A stretch of DNA of 64,000 nucleotides from Chloracidobacterium sp. Lineage in GTDB: Bacteria; Acidobacteriota; Blastocatellia; Pyrinomonadales; Pyrinomonadaceae. This document shows, piece by piece, positions 16,838-26,200 of this stretch. How positions within the stretch are numbered: the stretch's first letter is position 1; every line of letters starts with the position of its first letter. The stretch lies in contig JADJXP010000001.1 of the NCBI GenBank assembly GCA_016715795.1, positions 682,001 through 746,000 of the forward strand, in the 5' to 3' direction. Position numbers and translations under genes: made by a program. Under the pieces are notes generated by a model that saw nothing but the letters and a program-made list of their open reading frames with translations, ran no database searches and was not told the origin of the DNA.

Positions 16838-17419
16838 TTATACCTTCAAATTCTCCTGTCCCGGCGACCAGTCAGCGGCACAGAGGCCACCCGTCTGCAG
16901 GCCCTGAAGGACACGCAGGGTCTCATCGACCGAACGGCCGATATTTAGGCTGTGGACGACCGAATACTGCAGCACACCTTCAGGATCGATGATGAAGAGG
17001 CCGCGGAGAGCAATATTCGCATCCTCGACGAGAATGTTGTATTGCCGTGCGAGTTTGCCGCCCACGTCAGATGCGATCGGGTAATTTACGCCTTCGATGC
17101 CGTTCTTGTCTTTCGGCGTGCGAAGCCATGCCCGGTGCGAGTGGACCGAGTCCGTCGAGATGCCGATCACCTCGGCGCCGATGCCATTCAGCTCGTCGAG
17201 GCGATCTGAGAAATGGATGAGCTCGGTCGGGCAAACGAACGTAAAATCAAGCGGATAGAAGAGCAGGATGAGCCATTTGCCCTTGTAATCCGAGAGCTTG
17301 ACGTTCTCGCCGAGTGTATCGATGTTCTTGGTCGACGGCATGTCGAAATCAGGCGCCGGTTTCCCGACCTTTGCGAATGTGACCGCGTTCTCGGCGGCCG
17401 TTGCTGTTGCTGTTGACAT
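16838..17419 (-). CDS. 2-Cys peroxiredoxin (AhpC/TSA family)
   Basis: The 193-residue product reduces hydrogen peroxide and organic peroxides. The peroxidatic Cys63 sits in FYPLDFTFVCPTELIHF, with the conserved Pro and Thr of the PxxxTxxC motif, and the resolving Cys180 lies in GGLCAADWSPGQENL near the C-terminus. The segment GVNYPIASDVGGKLARQYNIL is also family-typical. It is in the typical 2-Cys Prx1/AhpC group by length and by the C-terminal resolving Cys. AAGGAG lies 11 bases before the ATG. It follows perR by 19 bases on the same strand and is almost certainly cotranscribed, which fits peroxide-inducible expression. Confidence 0.95.
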   Translation of the reverse strand: MSTATATAAENAVTFAKVGKPAPDFDMPSTKNIDTLGENVKLSDYKGKWLILLFYPLDFTFVCPTELIHFSDRLDELNGIGAEVIGISTDSVHSHRAWLRTPKDKNGIEGVNYPIASDVGGKLARQYNILVEDANIALRGLFIIDPEGVLQYSVVHSLNIGRSVDETLRVLQGLQTGGLCAADWSPGQENLKV

Positions 17420-17438
17420 AGTTGTGTATTTCTCCTTG

Positions 17439-17930
17439 TTATTTCATCAGACGGTTTCTCGACCGTCGCGAAAACTTTGATTGCTGCTTGGCCTTGTATG
17501 ATCCAACTCCTGACGGTTCCGCCGATTCGCTCGTGCAGGCTGAACACTTGCCTAGCAGCGTGAGCTCGATCGATTCGGGTTCAAAATGCGAATACTCAGC
17601 GGCCCGAGCCATCAAGCCGGACGGCAATTCCATCTCAATATCTACCAGCCGACCGCATTCAGTGCACAGTGCGTGGTCATGTCGATGCATGACCGCATCA
17701 AACCGGCTCGATCCGTTGCCGAACCTGATCTCTGTGATGTGCCCGGACTCCTTGAGATAGCGAAGGCTGTTATAGACCGTTGCGAACGAGATCGATGGTA
17801 AATGTTCCTTTGCCGCTGTGAATACCTCGTTGGCTGTCGGGTGAGAATTACTCATCCGAATGACATCAAGGACCGCCTCCCGCTGCGGGGTCAAACCGGA
17901 TGTTTGCTTGTCCAACGTGTCACGCGACAT
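17439..17930 (-). CDS. perR: PerR-type peroxide-sensing repressor (Fur family)
   Basis: The 163-residue product is a Fur-family regulator with a winged helix (TPQREAVLDVIRMSNSHPTANEVF...SFATVYNSLRYLKESGHI) and the structural zinc cysteines C89/C92 and C129/C132. The regulatory metal ligands of Bacillus PerR (His37, Asp85, His91, His93, Asp104) all have equivalents at a constant offset of seven: His30, Asp78, His84, His86 and Asp97. The Asp at the last position is the feature that separates PerR from Fur. It is a metal-dependent repressor inactivated by peroxide oxidation of a ligand histidine. It heads the operon with the peroxiredoxin gene, and a PerR box overlaps its own promoter, so it is autoregulated. 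Confidence 0.9.
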   Translation of the reverse strand: MSRDTLDKQTSGLTPQREAVLDVIRMSNSHPTANEVFTAAKEHLPSISFATVYNSLRYLKESGHITEIRFGNGSSRFDAVMHRHDHALCTECGRLVDIEMELPSGLMARAAEYSHFEPESIELTLLGKCSACTSESAEPSGVGSYKAKQQSKFSRRSRNRLMK

Positions 17931-17939
17931 ATACTATAG

Positions 17940-17954
17940 TTAGAATAATTCTAA
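17940..17954. promoter_or_regulatory. PerR box
   Basis: TTAGAATAATTCTAA is a perfect 7-1-7 palindrome, matching the PerR consensus TTATAATnATTATAA at 13 of its 14 defined positions up to symmetric G/C changes at the fourth base of each arm. It is flanked by CTATA and TATAG, which lengthen the symmetry. It lies 9 bases upstream of the perR start and covers the -10 element of the perR promoter. Confidence 0.85.
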
Positions 17955-17970
17955 TTATAGCACTTGTCAA
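17942..17970 (-). promoter_or_regulatory. promoter of the perR-peroxiredoxin operon
   Basis: On the minus strand TTGACA (17970-17965) and TATTCT (17947-17942) are separated by 17 bases. The -10 element is inside the PerR box, the geometry expected for repression. Confidence 0.7.
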
Positions 17971-17992
17971 CAACGAAATTGAAAGATCTGTA

Positions 17993-19078
17993 TTAGGGCT
18001 TGACCAAGAGCTTTCGACGAGCAACAACCGTCAAACGGGCCCGCTTAGAGCTAACGTCGATCATTCGTTCGGCAACGCCGCGGGTTTCGATTACCGGCAT
18101 TTTGGGCATATAGGTCACAACGTACGCAGCGTCGATCATACGTGCGACGAGCGGGGCCTTCTCGAGCATTTCGTCAGTCGTTTCCGGTAGGATAAACTCG
18201 CCATTCGTGCTGTCGGCAAGTGTGGATAGCTGCTCTTGGCTGGCCTCGAGGTCGGCCTTACGGGCCCGCATACGGCGCAGAAAGCTGCGGTCGGTAACGA
18301 TGGTCGGGCCGACCTTGACCCCCTTATCGCGGACACCATTGGGCAGCGTCGCCTGTATCTCATCCGGGATCGCCTTTGGTGGCGGTGTCTGAGAAATACC
18401 TTTGGCCCGAGGTTCGATATCGGCAGTTTCGAGTGCTGTGTAGCTAATGATGTGAACAGAGATATCCGTTGCCACCAGATCGCGGATCGCATCAAACTTC
18501 GCAGACGGACGGCCGAGGCTATCAGTTCCATCTGTGATGAGGACGATATGACGATTGTCGGCGGGGTTCCGCATCACGAACTCGCGAGCCATCTTGAGAG
18601 CATCGGTAAATAGCGAGCGCCGACCAAACTTGGCCCTGGTGATGGCATTGACGGCATCAGCCGGGTCGCTCGACCATTCCGATAAGATCTCGGGCTTGTC
18701 CGAGTACTGCATCACCGCGATCGAATCGCCAGCCCTGAGCGCCGTGACGAGAGACTTTGCCACAAGCCGGGTTTTGTCGAGGGTCTTGACGAAGCGCATC
18801 TCGCCGCCTGTGTCCATTACGATGAGAACTTGCGCCGGTATCCGCCTTACACTGGTCGGCTGATGAAGAAGATCGTTCTCCGTGATGACGATATCGTTCG
18901 CCGTCAGGCCAGGGAAGAAATTACCATCGGCGTCGAAAGCCAGGACGTTGAGCTTGATCTCTTCGGTGACGACCTTGAGTGGTTCTTCCGGCGTTGGCGT
19001 TGGCTGCACCCGGCCGCTCTGGCCGAAAGCGATCGTTGACAATGTAAGGAAGAGCGCACAGCTTAAGACAGACTTCAT
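17993..19078 (-). CDS. exported VWFA-related domain protein (Acidobacteria type)
   Basis: I start the gene at the ATG at 19078, which opens a signal peptide (MKSVLSCALFLTLSTIAFGQ); this gives 361 residues. A short beta segment (IKLNVLAFDADGNFFPGLTANDIVITEN) is followed by a von Willebrand factor A domain with LIVMDTGGEMRFVKTL, AVMQYSD, and HIVLITDGTDSLG. This architecture is the 'VWFA-related Acidobacterial domain' set that is very abundant in this phylum. The metal site looks degenerate: the usual DxSxS is DTGGE, and only ITDGTDS retains the later Asp. It is probably a periplasmic or secreted binding protein. It is 37 bases downstream of the SDR gene on the same strand. Confidence 0.85.
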   Translation of the reverse strand: MKSVLSCALFLTLSTIAFGQSGRVQPTPTPEEPLKVVTEEIKLNVLAFDADGNFFPGLTANDIVITENDLLHQPTSVRRIPAQVLIVMDTGGEMRFVKTLDKTRLVAKSLVTALRAGDSIAVMQYSDKPEILSEWSSDPADAVNAITRAKFGRRSLFTDALKMAREFVMRNPADNRHIVLITDGTDSLGRPSAKFDAIRDLVATDISVHIISYTALETADIEPRAKGISQTPPPKAIPDEIQATLPNGVRDKGVKVGPTIVTDRSFLRRMRARKADLEASQEQLSTLADSTNGEFILPETTDEMLEKAPLVARMIDAAYVVTYMPKMPVIETRGVAERMIDVSSKRARLTVVARRKLLVKP

Positions 19079-19115
19079 CTGATCGTTCGATGCCTGACTA
19101 AGATCAGGCTTTGCT

Positions 19116-20186
19116 TCATAACACCGGAAACTCATCGACAAAGTCGAGCAGGTTGCCGACATAAGCGGGAAACTGCGGGCATTCGATGCTGTGCGGTCTC
19201 AGCAGCTGTTGAGCAATACTTGTGTCATAGGTCTGCGAAACAAAGAAGTACGGCACGCCATGATGCGGCAGACCGGTAACGAGCGGCGAGATACGCGTGT
19301 TGAGAAACCACTCTGTCAGCCGCGGCGATGGACGGAACTCTGACCTGCGGCCGGTCAACTCTTTTGCGATAATGTCAAAAAGCTCCGCCGTTGTCAGCGG
19401 AGACGGGTCGGCCAAGGCTATCGTTTGGCTTGTAGCGGCCTTGTCCTTCGCGAGCGCGGCCATTGCGTCAACGACAAAGTCCACAGGCACCAAATTGAGC
19501 CTGACGGCGTCATTGCCGACGTTTAGGATCCGGAGTATCTGAGGAGCTTTTCGCAGGTATTGGATCAAATAGTAGATGCCGTCGTATTTCGCCGTCTCGC
19601 CGGTTCTGGAATCGCCGACAACCACTGAAGGACGAAAGATGGTAACCGGCAATGTCGGCTTTAGACTCTGAACTTCCAACTCGGCGAGATACTTTGTTTC
19701 CTCATAAAAATTTCGAAAGCCAGCCTTATGCTCGAGGTCGGATTCCAGTACCAGGCCCTCGCGTTTGCCGGCCACATAACAGGTTGAGACGTAATTGTAT
19801 CTGCGAAGCGGACGGATCGTATGCACAAAATCATTAATATTCTTCGTCCCCTCGTAGTTCACACGGAACGCTAGGTCTTTCTCGACCGCGAGATCATATG
19901 CCGCTGCGAGGTGAAAAACGTCGGTCACCTCGTGCTGCATCGTTTCAAGATCTGTGTCCGAAATACCAAGTTTCGGCAGCGTGATATCGCCCTCGACCAG
20001 AACAAAACACTCAAGCGGAGTACGCGTGGTCTCGGCAATGTCCTCGACCTCAGCCATGGCTTTTTCGGTAAACTGCCGCTGGACTATGAGAAAGAACTGC
20101 GTCTCAGGGGCGGCGAGCTTCTCTACAAGACGGCTGGCGATAAAGCCCGGAAAGCCGGTCACAAATATGGATTCGCGAAAGAGCAT
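19116..20186 (-). CDS. extended SDR / fatty acyl-CoA reductase-like NAD(P)-binding protein
   Basis: The 356-residue product begins with a Rossmann motif IFVTGFPGFIASRLVEKL (TGxxGxxA) and has DVFHLAAAYDLAV, the catalytic FYEETKYLAE (YxxxK), and FRPSVVVGDSRTG. This is the NAD_binding_4/male-sterility type arrangement found in acyl-CoA reductases and in the reductase domain of carboxylic acid reductases. It may reduce a thioester or act on another carbonyl substrate; the sequence does not decide. The last about 80 residues form a helical cap. It is the first gene of a two-gene run with the VWFA protein. Confidence 0.8.
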   Translation of the reverse strand: MLFRESIFVTGFPGFIASRLVEKLAAPETQFFLIVQRQFTEKAMAEVEDIAETTRTPLECFVLVEGDITLPKLGISDTDLETMQHEVTDVFHLAAAYDLAVEKDLAFRVNYEGTKNINDFVHTIRPLRRYNYVSTCYVAGKREGLVLESDLEHKAGFRNFYEETKYLAELEVQSLKPTLPVTIFRPSVVVGDSRTGETAKYDGIYYLIQYLRKAPQILRILNVGNDAVRLNLVPVDFVVDAMAALAKDKAATSQTIALADPSPLTTAELFDIIAKELTGRRSEFRPSPRLTEWFLNTRISPLVTGLPHHGVPYFFVSQTYDTSIAQQLLRPHSIECPQFPAYVGNLLDFVDEFPVL

Positions 20187-20236
20187 AACGACAATCTGAT
20201 TCTATCAAGCAGCTGGAAATCGATGCAAAAAAAGTA

Positions 20237-20266
20237 TTTACACATGTTTTTCGTCTGTGCTAACGT
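20237..20266 (+). promoter_or_regulatory. possible promoter of the small 20286 gene
   Basis: TTTACA (20237-20242) and TAACGT (20261-20266) are spaced 18 bases apart in the divergent region. The match is moderate only. Confidence 0.3.
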
Positions 20267-20285
20267 TTGAAGCGCTCTTTTTTGT

Positions 20286-20570
20286 GTGATGAGAATTCAG
20301 GAGATGCGGTCCGGCACCGTGCATCTAAAGAGGAGGATGGACGAGGATCACGAAACAAGCGATGTTACGTCTGCGTTCGACGACGCATTATCCGATGTCC
20401 TGCCGTCGCGGCTCGATGATCCCGTTTGGGCTGTAATATCCTTCGAAGGGCTGCAGGCAGGCGGATTGACCTATGCGCAGGCCCGGGGCCTCATGTTTGA
20501 GCTCGACGCGCAGGGTGTCGCAGGGCTGTGTGTGGTTACGGACGAAGCTGCGACGCGGATCATGGCCTAG
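20286..20570 (+). CDS. small hypothetical protein, 94 residues
   Basis: The frame begins with GTG at 20286 or ATG at 20289 and ends at a TAG whose bases overlap the stop of the quinone oxidoreductase gene on the other strand. The product has an acidic N-terminal half (DEDHETSDVTSAFDDALSDVL) and a C-terminal half predicted to be alternating helix and strand (VWAVISFEGLQAGGLTYAQARGLMFELDAQGVAGLCVVTDEAATRIM). I do not recognise a family. It is the only gene on this strand in the divergent gap and its codon composition fits a real gene. Confidence 0.45.
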   Translation: MMRIQEMRSGTVHLKRRMDEDHETSDVTSAFDDALSDVLPSRLDDPVWAVISFEGLQAGGLTYAQARGLMFELDAQGVAGLCVVTDEAATRIMA

Positions 20571-21550
20571 AGCTCTAATACAACCTTTCCGAAATTTACG
20601 TTCGATGCCACGCGAGCATAGGCATCAGCCACTTGAGACATAGGAAAAACACTGTCCACGTTAGGCCTAACATGACCGTTAACGAGCATCGGCAGTACTT
20701 CCCGCGAAAAGCGGTCGGTCACAGCAACTTTCTCGGCAAAGGTGCGCGAGCGCAGCACGGTGCCCCGTATTACGAGCCGTTTCTTGAGGGCCAAACCCAG
20801 ATCGAACTCTGCTTTGCGGCCCGATGTCAGTCCGACGAGCATCAATCGTCCTCTTTCGGCTAGGCACGCAAGATTCCGCTGGAAATAGGAGCCGCCAACA
20901 AGGTCGAGGATGACGTCAACGCCTCGTCCGCTGGTTGCGTGCATGACCTTGTCTGTGAAATCTCCGTCGGCAGCGTCAATTGCAACATCGAGACCGAACG
21001 GTTGGCACCGGTCAAGCTTGTCAGCCGTCCTTGATGTGCCGATCACCGTCGCACCCGTGGCTTTGGCAAGCTGAAGCGCGGCCAGGCCGACGCCCGAGCC
21101 GACCGCATGGACGAGGATAGTTTCGCACGCGGTTAGGCCGGCCTGCGTAATAACGGCATCATGAGCCGTAACAAATGCTTCAGAAACCGCAGCCGCGGCA
21201 AGATAATCAAGGTCATCGGGTATCGCAGTGATCAGCGACGAATGCGTCAGCACAAATTCTGCCTGTCCACCGGCCGAGACTATTCCAAATACACGATCGC
21301 CGAGTTTCCATGTCGAGACAGTGCTGCCAATCGCCGTGATCTTGCCTGCGAATTCCAGGCCGGGCAAGTGAGGATCGTACGTGGGCGGCGGCGGGTATAG
21401 TCCCTTGGCCTGGAGAATATCAGCCCGATTGATACCGGCCGCGTGAACCTTGACGAGAATAGCGTCGCCGCGCGGCTCTTCCGGAGGCGGAATGTCTCGT
21501 ACCTCAATCCCATCCAAACGGCCAAACTCACTAATGTAGACCGCTCGCAT
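20567..21550 (-). CDS. NAD(P)H:quinone oxidoreductase, zinc-type alcohol dehydrogenase superfamily (PIG3-like)
   Basis: The 327-residue product is a medium-chain dehydrogenase/reductase without the catalytic-zinc cysteines. It has the quinone reductase signature around VHAVGSGVGLAALQLAKATGATVIGTSRTADKL (the GSGVGxxAxxLA nucleotide motif) and NRADILQAKGLYPPPP near the N-terminus, as in PIG3/QOR proteins. These enzymes reduce quinones with NADPH in the cytoplasm. It ends tail-to-tail with the small 20286 gene and is 7 bases downstream in position from the TolC gene stop on the same strand, so it may be a late gene of the efflux operon. Confidence 0.9.
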   Translation of the reverse strand: MRAVYISEFGRLDGIEVRDIPPPEEPRGDAILVKVHAAGINRADILQAKGLYPPPPTYDPHLPGLEFAGKITAIGSTVSTWKLGDRVFGIVSAGGQAEFVLTHSSLITAIPDDLDYLAAAAVSEAFVTAHDAVITQAGLTACETILVHAVGSGVGLAALQLAKATGATVIGTSRTADKLDRCQPFGLDVAIDAADGDFTDKVMHATSGRGVDVILDLVGGSYFQRNLACLAERGRLMLVGLTSGRKAEFDLGLALKKRLVIRGTVLRSRTFAEKVAVTDRFSREVLPMLVNGHVRPNVDSVFPMSQVADAYARVASNVNFGKVVLEL

Positions 21551-21556
21551 ACGGGG

Positions 21557-23245
21557 CTATTTTAGCTCAATATTGTTAGCCTTCAGGGTGTTTCCCATCG
21601 CTCGCTGGAGTTCGGCGATGGCTTTGTTAAGTTCGGTGCGCGCTCGAAGCTCACTGCTTCGGCCCGCGGCCAGAGCGGTCTGGCGCTCGAGGACCCTATA
21701 AACATCGGATTGTCCGGCTAGCATCTTGCGGCTTTCTGAATCGTACTGTCGGGTCAGATTCTCACGAGCAATTGCAGCCGCCCTCAGTCTCGCTTCCACC
21801 GTCCTTACGGCCTGCAGCGCGTTTCGTACCTCGACCTCGATGCCTTGTTCTACCTGCTCGCGCTGAACCTCAAGCCGATCAGCCTCCACACGGGCCCGGC
21901 CAAGTTGGGCCTTTGCGGCCTTATCACCCGGGAGTGGAATATTGAAGTTGATGCCGACGCGAAAGACCGGATACCTGTGAGCAAAAACGCCGCGGTACGG
22001 ACTGCCGATAAGCAAAGCCAGGTTGGCCTGCTGCTGCTGACACGCCGGCGAATTTGGATTCGTCTGACATGCCGTCGGAAAATCTGGGCTAAAGTTCGGA
22101 TTCGCACTCCCTCCAATTCCCGTCTCGGTGATACTCGCCGTGAAGTCGATCTGAGGCTTGGTCTGGTCCTTATACAGCCGCTGGTCGATCAGGTTGATCT
22201 CCTTCTGAGTTCTGTTGAGGTCAAGCTCAGGCCGTTGCGCAAGAGCCGTGTCCATTGCCTCGCCGAGCGTTGTCGTTGGTACGGCCTGGTCGACCGGCTC
22301 TATCGGCGTGATCGAACGGCGCCAAAGCGGGTCGCTTCGGTTAGACGAAAGAAGGAACTTGAGCGCGTTCTCTGCGAGATTAACCGTATTTAATGCGTCA
22401 TAAACGGCCTGTTCAAACGTGGCAACCTGTGTCTCGGCCGCCACAATGTCTATTGGTGCCAACTGGCCTTCGTCGACGAGGCGGCGGTTGTGATCGAGCT
22501 GCGATCTGGCGTCGCGAACCGCATCGCGCTGGACCTGAAGATTTCTAAGGGCGAATGCGAGGTCCCAATACGCCTTTTCGACATTCGCGACCGTTTCGAT
22601 CGACCGCTGGCGAAACTGAGTATCGCTTAACTCAATGTTGCGCTTTGCTAGGGCAAGCGAGCGCCGGGCAACATCCGTCTTGCGGCCGCGGAATAGCGGC
22701 TGCAGCACCGAGAGGCCAAGGCTTGCATTGAGCTGCGGGCTGAGGATCGAGATCGGGTTGTCCGTCGCCAGACGCTGGTTGCTGAGCGAGGCTGTGGCAA
22801 TAGTTCCGAACCGTTCTGATGCCGCCGAGATAGACGCATTGCCAAACATGGTGCCGACCGTCGTTTTCTGATTACTGCTGAAAATACTGACGTTCGGGGC
22901 AGTTGTCCGATCATAATATGCCTGACCGGTCAGGCGTGCCTGGAAAGCACCGCGGGTCGCTTTTAGGTCGAACTCGGCCATCGTAACTGTCTTGCGCGAA
23001 ATCTCAATGTCGCGGTTGTTCTCTAGGGAGAGTTCGATCGCCTCTCTGAGTGTCAAGGTTTGCTGATCGGCGATATCAACACCGACGCGGCCGAGATCGG
23101 GCAAGAGCCGGTCGTCGCTTCGATAGTCGGGAGCTATTGCCGGAACTGTTATGGTCTCGGGCGACGGTGACGGCACCTGTGCGCGGGACGAGATGACCGC
23201 TAAGGCAAAGAACGAGATCAATAGAACGTGACTAAACTTCAGCAT
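21557..23245 (-). CDS. TolC family outer-membrane efflux protein
   Basis: The 562-residue product has a signal peptide (MLKFSHVLLISFFALAVISSRAQ) and a TolC/OEP-type body: repeated long amphipathic helices such as QFRQRSIETVANVEKAYWDLAFALRNLQVQRDAVRDARS and PGDKAAKAQLGRARVEADRLEVQREQVEQGIEVEVRNALQAV. These form the trimeric outer-membrane channel and periplasmic tunnel. It is 6 bases after the RND transporter gene on the same strand, completing a tripartite pump. Length and domain layout are typical, with an insertion holding two Cys (about residues 380-400). Confidence 0.93.
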   Translation of the reverse strand: MLKFSHVLLISFFALAVISSRAQVPSPSPETITVPAIAPDYRSDDRLLPDLGRVGVDIADQQTLTLREAIELSLENNRDIEISRKTVTMAEFDLKATRGAFQARLTGQAYYDRTTAPNVSIFSSNQKTTVGTMFGNASISAASERFGTIATASLSNQRLATDNPISILSPQLNASLGLSVLQPLFRGRKTDVARRSLALAKRNIELSDTQFRQRSIETVANVEKAYWDLAFALRNLQVQRDAVRDARSQLDHNRRLVDEGQLAPIDIVAAETQVATFEQAVYDALNTVNLAENALKFLLSSNRSDPLWRRSITPIEPVDQAVPTTTLGEAMDTALAQRPELDLNRTQKEINLIDQRLYKDQTKPQIDFTASITETGIGGSANPNFSPDFPTACQTNPNSPACQQQQANLALLIGSPYRGVFAHRYPVFRVGINFNIPLPGDKAAKAQLGRARVEADRLEVQREQVEQGIEVEVRNALQAVRTVEARLRAAAIARENLTRQYDSESRKMLAGQSDVYRVLERQTALAAGRSSELRARTELNKAIAELQRAMGNTLKANNIELK

Positions 23246-23251
23246 CCCGAA

Positions 23252-26200
23252 TTACTGCCTTGTAAAAACTGAACTTGTAGCACCGGCGAACCGCCGCTTG
23301 ATGCCGCCGAAGAGCCACTCGGCAACACGATTGACGTATCGGAACAGCTTCAGTTCAGCGAGATCGTCAAAGAGTGAATAGAAGACGGGAACCGCAAGCA
23401 GAGTGAGGAGCAGACACAATGTTTGGCCTCCGACCACGAGAACACCGATAGATCGGTTAGTGCCTGAACCGGCGCCAGTGCCGACGACCAGTGGGATCAT
23501 GCCTGCGACCAAGGCGATCGTTGTCATAAGTATCGGCCGCAGCCTGTCGCGATTGGCCTGAATGATCGCGTCATAGCGCGACATTCCCTGCGAACGGAGG
23601 TGATTGGTATGGTCGATCTGCAGGATCGCATTCTTTTTCACCACACCGAACAGCAAGAGCAACCCGAGGCCCGAGAAAATATTTACCGTCTGTCCCATGA
23701 TGAGCAGGCTGAATATGCCGAACGGAATGGAAAGAGGTAGTGTCAGCAGGATCGTCACCGGATGAATAAAGGACTCGAACTGTGCAGCGAGCACGATGTA
23801 CATGAATACGAACGAAAGAGCGAAGGCGAGTAAAAAGTAGAATCCGGCCTTGCCCATCTCCTTTGACTGGCCGACATAGCCGGTGCGGTAACCCGCCGGC
23901 AGATCAAGCTCCTTAACATAATCGTTGATCGCTGATGTAATATTTGCGGCTGATCCGCCGGGCCTTGTATTGGCGAGCAGAGTTACCTGACGCTGGCGGT
24001 TCGTGCGATCAACCGAACTCGGACCTGTTCCCGCTGACGACTTGACTACACGGTCAAGCGTGACCCAGCCTACCTTTGATGACGGCACAATAAGGCGATT
24101 GAGGCCCTCAATACTTGTTCGAAACGGATTGATCGCCCGTACGCGAACCTCGTATTGATCCGTGCCGGCATTGAATGTGGTGGCTTCCTGCCCGGCAACC
24201 AGCGTGTTCAAGGCTTGGGACACATCGCCGACGCGAACGCCCAGATCGGCCGCCGTGTTACGGTCTACCTCCAGCCGCAGTTCCGGCTTGCCCGATATGA
24301 GCGTTGAGTCAATATCGACGGCATCTTGGATCGTCCTCATTTTAGCGAGGATCTTATCTGAGTATTCCTCGAGCTTCTTGATGTCAGGCCCTGAAATCAA
24401 GAACTGCACATTAGCGTTTCGAAAGCCGCCACCGGAAAAGGCCTGAACCTGTTGGACGCTTGTGCGCAGCTCGGCCGGGAAGCCTTTGAGCAGCTCGCGC
24501 GCATCGGCCATCATGGCCTCTTGAGACTTGGCGCGATTCTTGACGTCCGCCAGCTTGACATATATCGTGCCTGAATTTACGACCTGTTGCTGCCCGCCTC
24601 CGACCGTAGCGAGAGTGTCGGTAACACCCGGGATCTTTCTGACCTCCGATGCGATCCGCTCAAATATCTGCGAGGTGGCTGTCAGGCTTGACCCTTCGGG
24701 AGCTCGTATCTGGATCTCGAATTGAGATTGGTCATCCACCGGTAAAAAGTTCTTGCCGACGAATACGAAGAGCGGAACAATGCTGAGAAATACTAGCACG
24801 ACCAGGCCGATGATCACCCATCGATGACCCATCGAGAATCGAAGCATCCATGTATAGACGCCGTCGAGATGTCGAAACCAACCTTGGTAATGGCTGCTGG
24901 CTTCGGCCTCGGCGATCATGCCATCACCGTGTATCTCAGATTCGCTCTCTGCGATCTGCCGGTGCGTGTCTTTCTTAGCCTTGATGAGCCTGGCCGCCAG
25001 CATCGGCGTCAGTGTGAAGGAGACTATCAACGATACTGCGACCGCAAAAGCAGCCGTCAGGCCAAATGAAGACATAAACCTGCCGACGATGCCCTGCATA
25101 AAGCCGATGGGCACGAACACGGCCATCAACGAGAGTGTGGTCGCCATCACGGCCGGACCGATCTCGCGCGTGCCCTCGATAGCTGCCTGGAATGGGTTCA
25201 TTCCCTTTTCGTCGACAAACCGATAGATGTTCTCGAGCACGACGATCGCATCATCGATCACGATGCCGACCATCAGCGTGAGCGAGAGCATCGTGATCGA
25301 ATTGAGCGTGTATCCCATTGCATACATCAGTGCGAAGGTCGAAATTATCGATGTCGGTATCGCAAGCCCTGCGATAAACGTTGAGCGAAAGCTCCATAAG
25401 AACAGGAAGACCACGATAGCCGCCAGGATCGAACCGACGATCAGGTGTTCCTCGATGTTGCGTAGGGAGTTCTCGATGAAGATCGAGTTGTCTCCGATGA
25501 TCCGCATCTGAAAGTCCTTCGGGAGCGTCGGTTCGATCTCTTTCAGGCGTTCTTTGATGTCATGCGCGACAGAGACGGTATTCTGCCCGGACTGTTTTGA
25601 GACGACAAGCGTGACGGCAGGCTGTCCGTTCAGCCGAGCTTCTGACCGCGGTTCTTCGGCTCCGTCCTCGACATAACCCAGATCCTTGATCTTGACCTGA
25701 TAGCCGCCTCGCGTTGCGACCACTACTTCGTTGAATTCCTCCGGCTTTGCTATCTTTCCGACCGTTCGAACGCTCGTTTCAGTTTGTCCCTCGTCGAGGC
25801 GGCCTGAAGGAAACTCCATGTTTTGAATACGGAGTGAGCCAGCAACCTCGGCCGGCGTAACGTTATACGAACGCATCTTGTCTGGATCGACCCAGACGTT
25901 GATCTGACGTTCCTGGCCGCCGATGATCGTGACCTGGCCGACGCCGTTGATCGATTCGATGCGTTCTTTGACCTTGTTCTTTGCGATCTCAGTGACGTCG
26001 CGTCGGGAACGCGGAGCTGAGATCGAGATCCGCAGCACAGGAGCCGCATCCGTGTCCAGCTTCTGGACCGTGGGCTGTTCGGCCGTGTCAGGCAGATTGG
26101 GAATAACGGTCTGGACGCGGTTCTCGACCTCTTGCGCCGCAACGTTCACATCCTTCTCGAGAACGAACTGGACAAAGACCTGCGAGACGCCCTCGATCGA

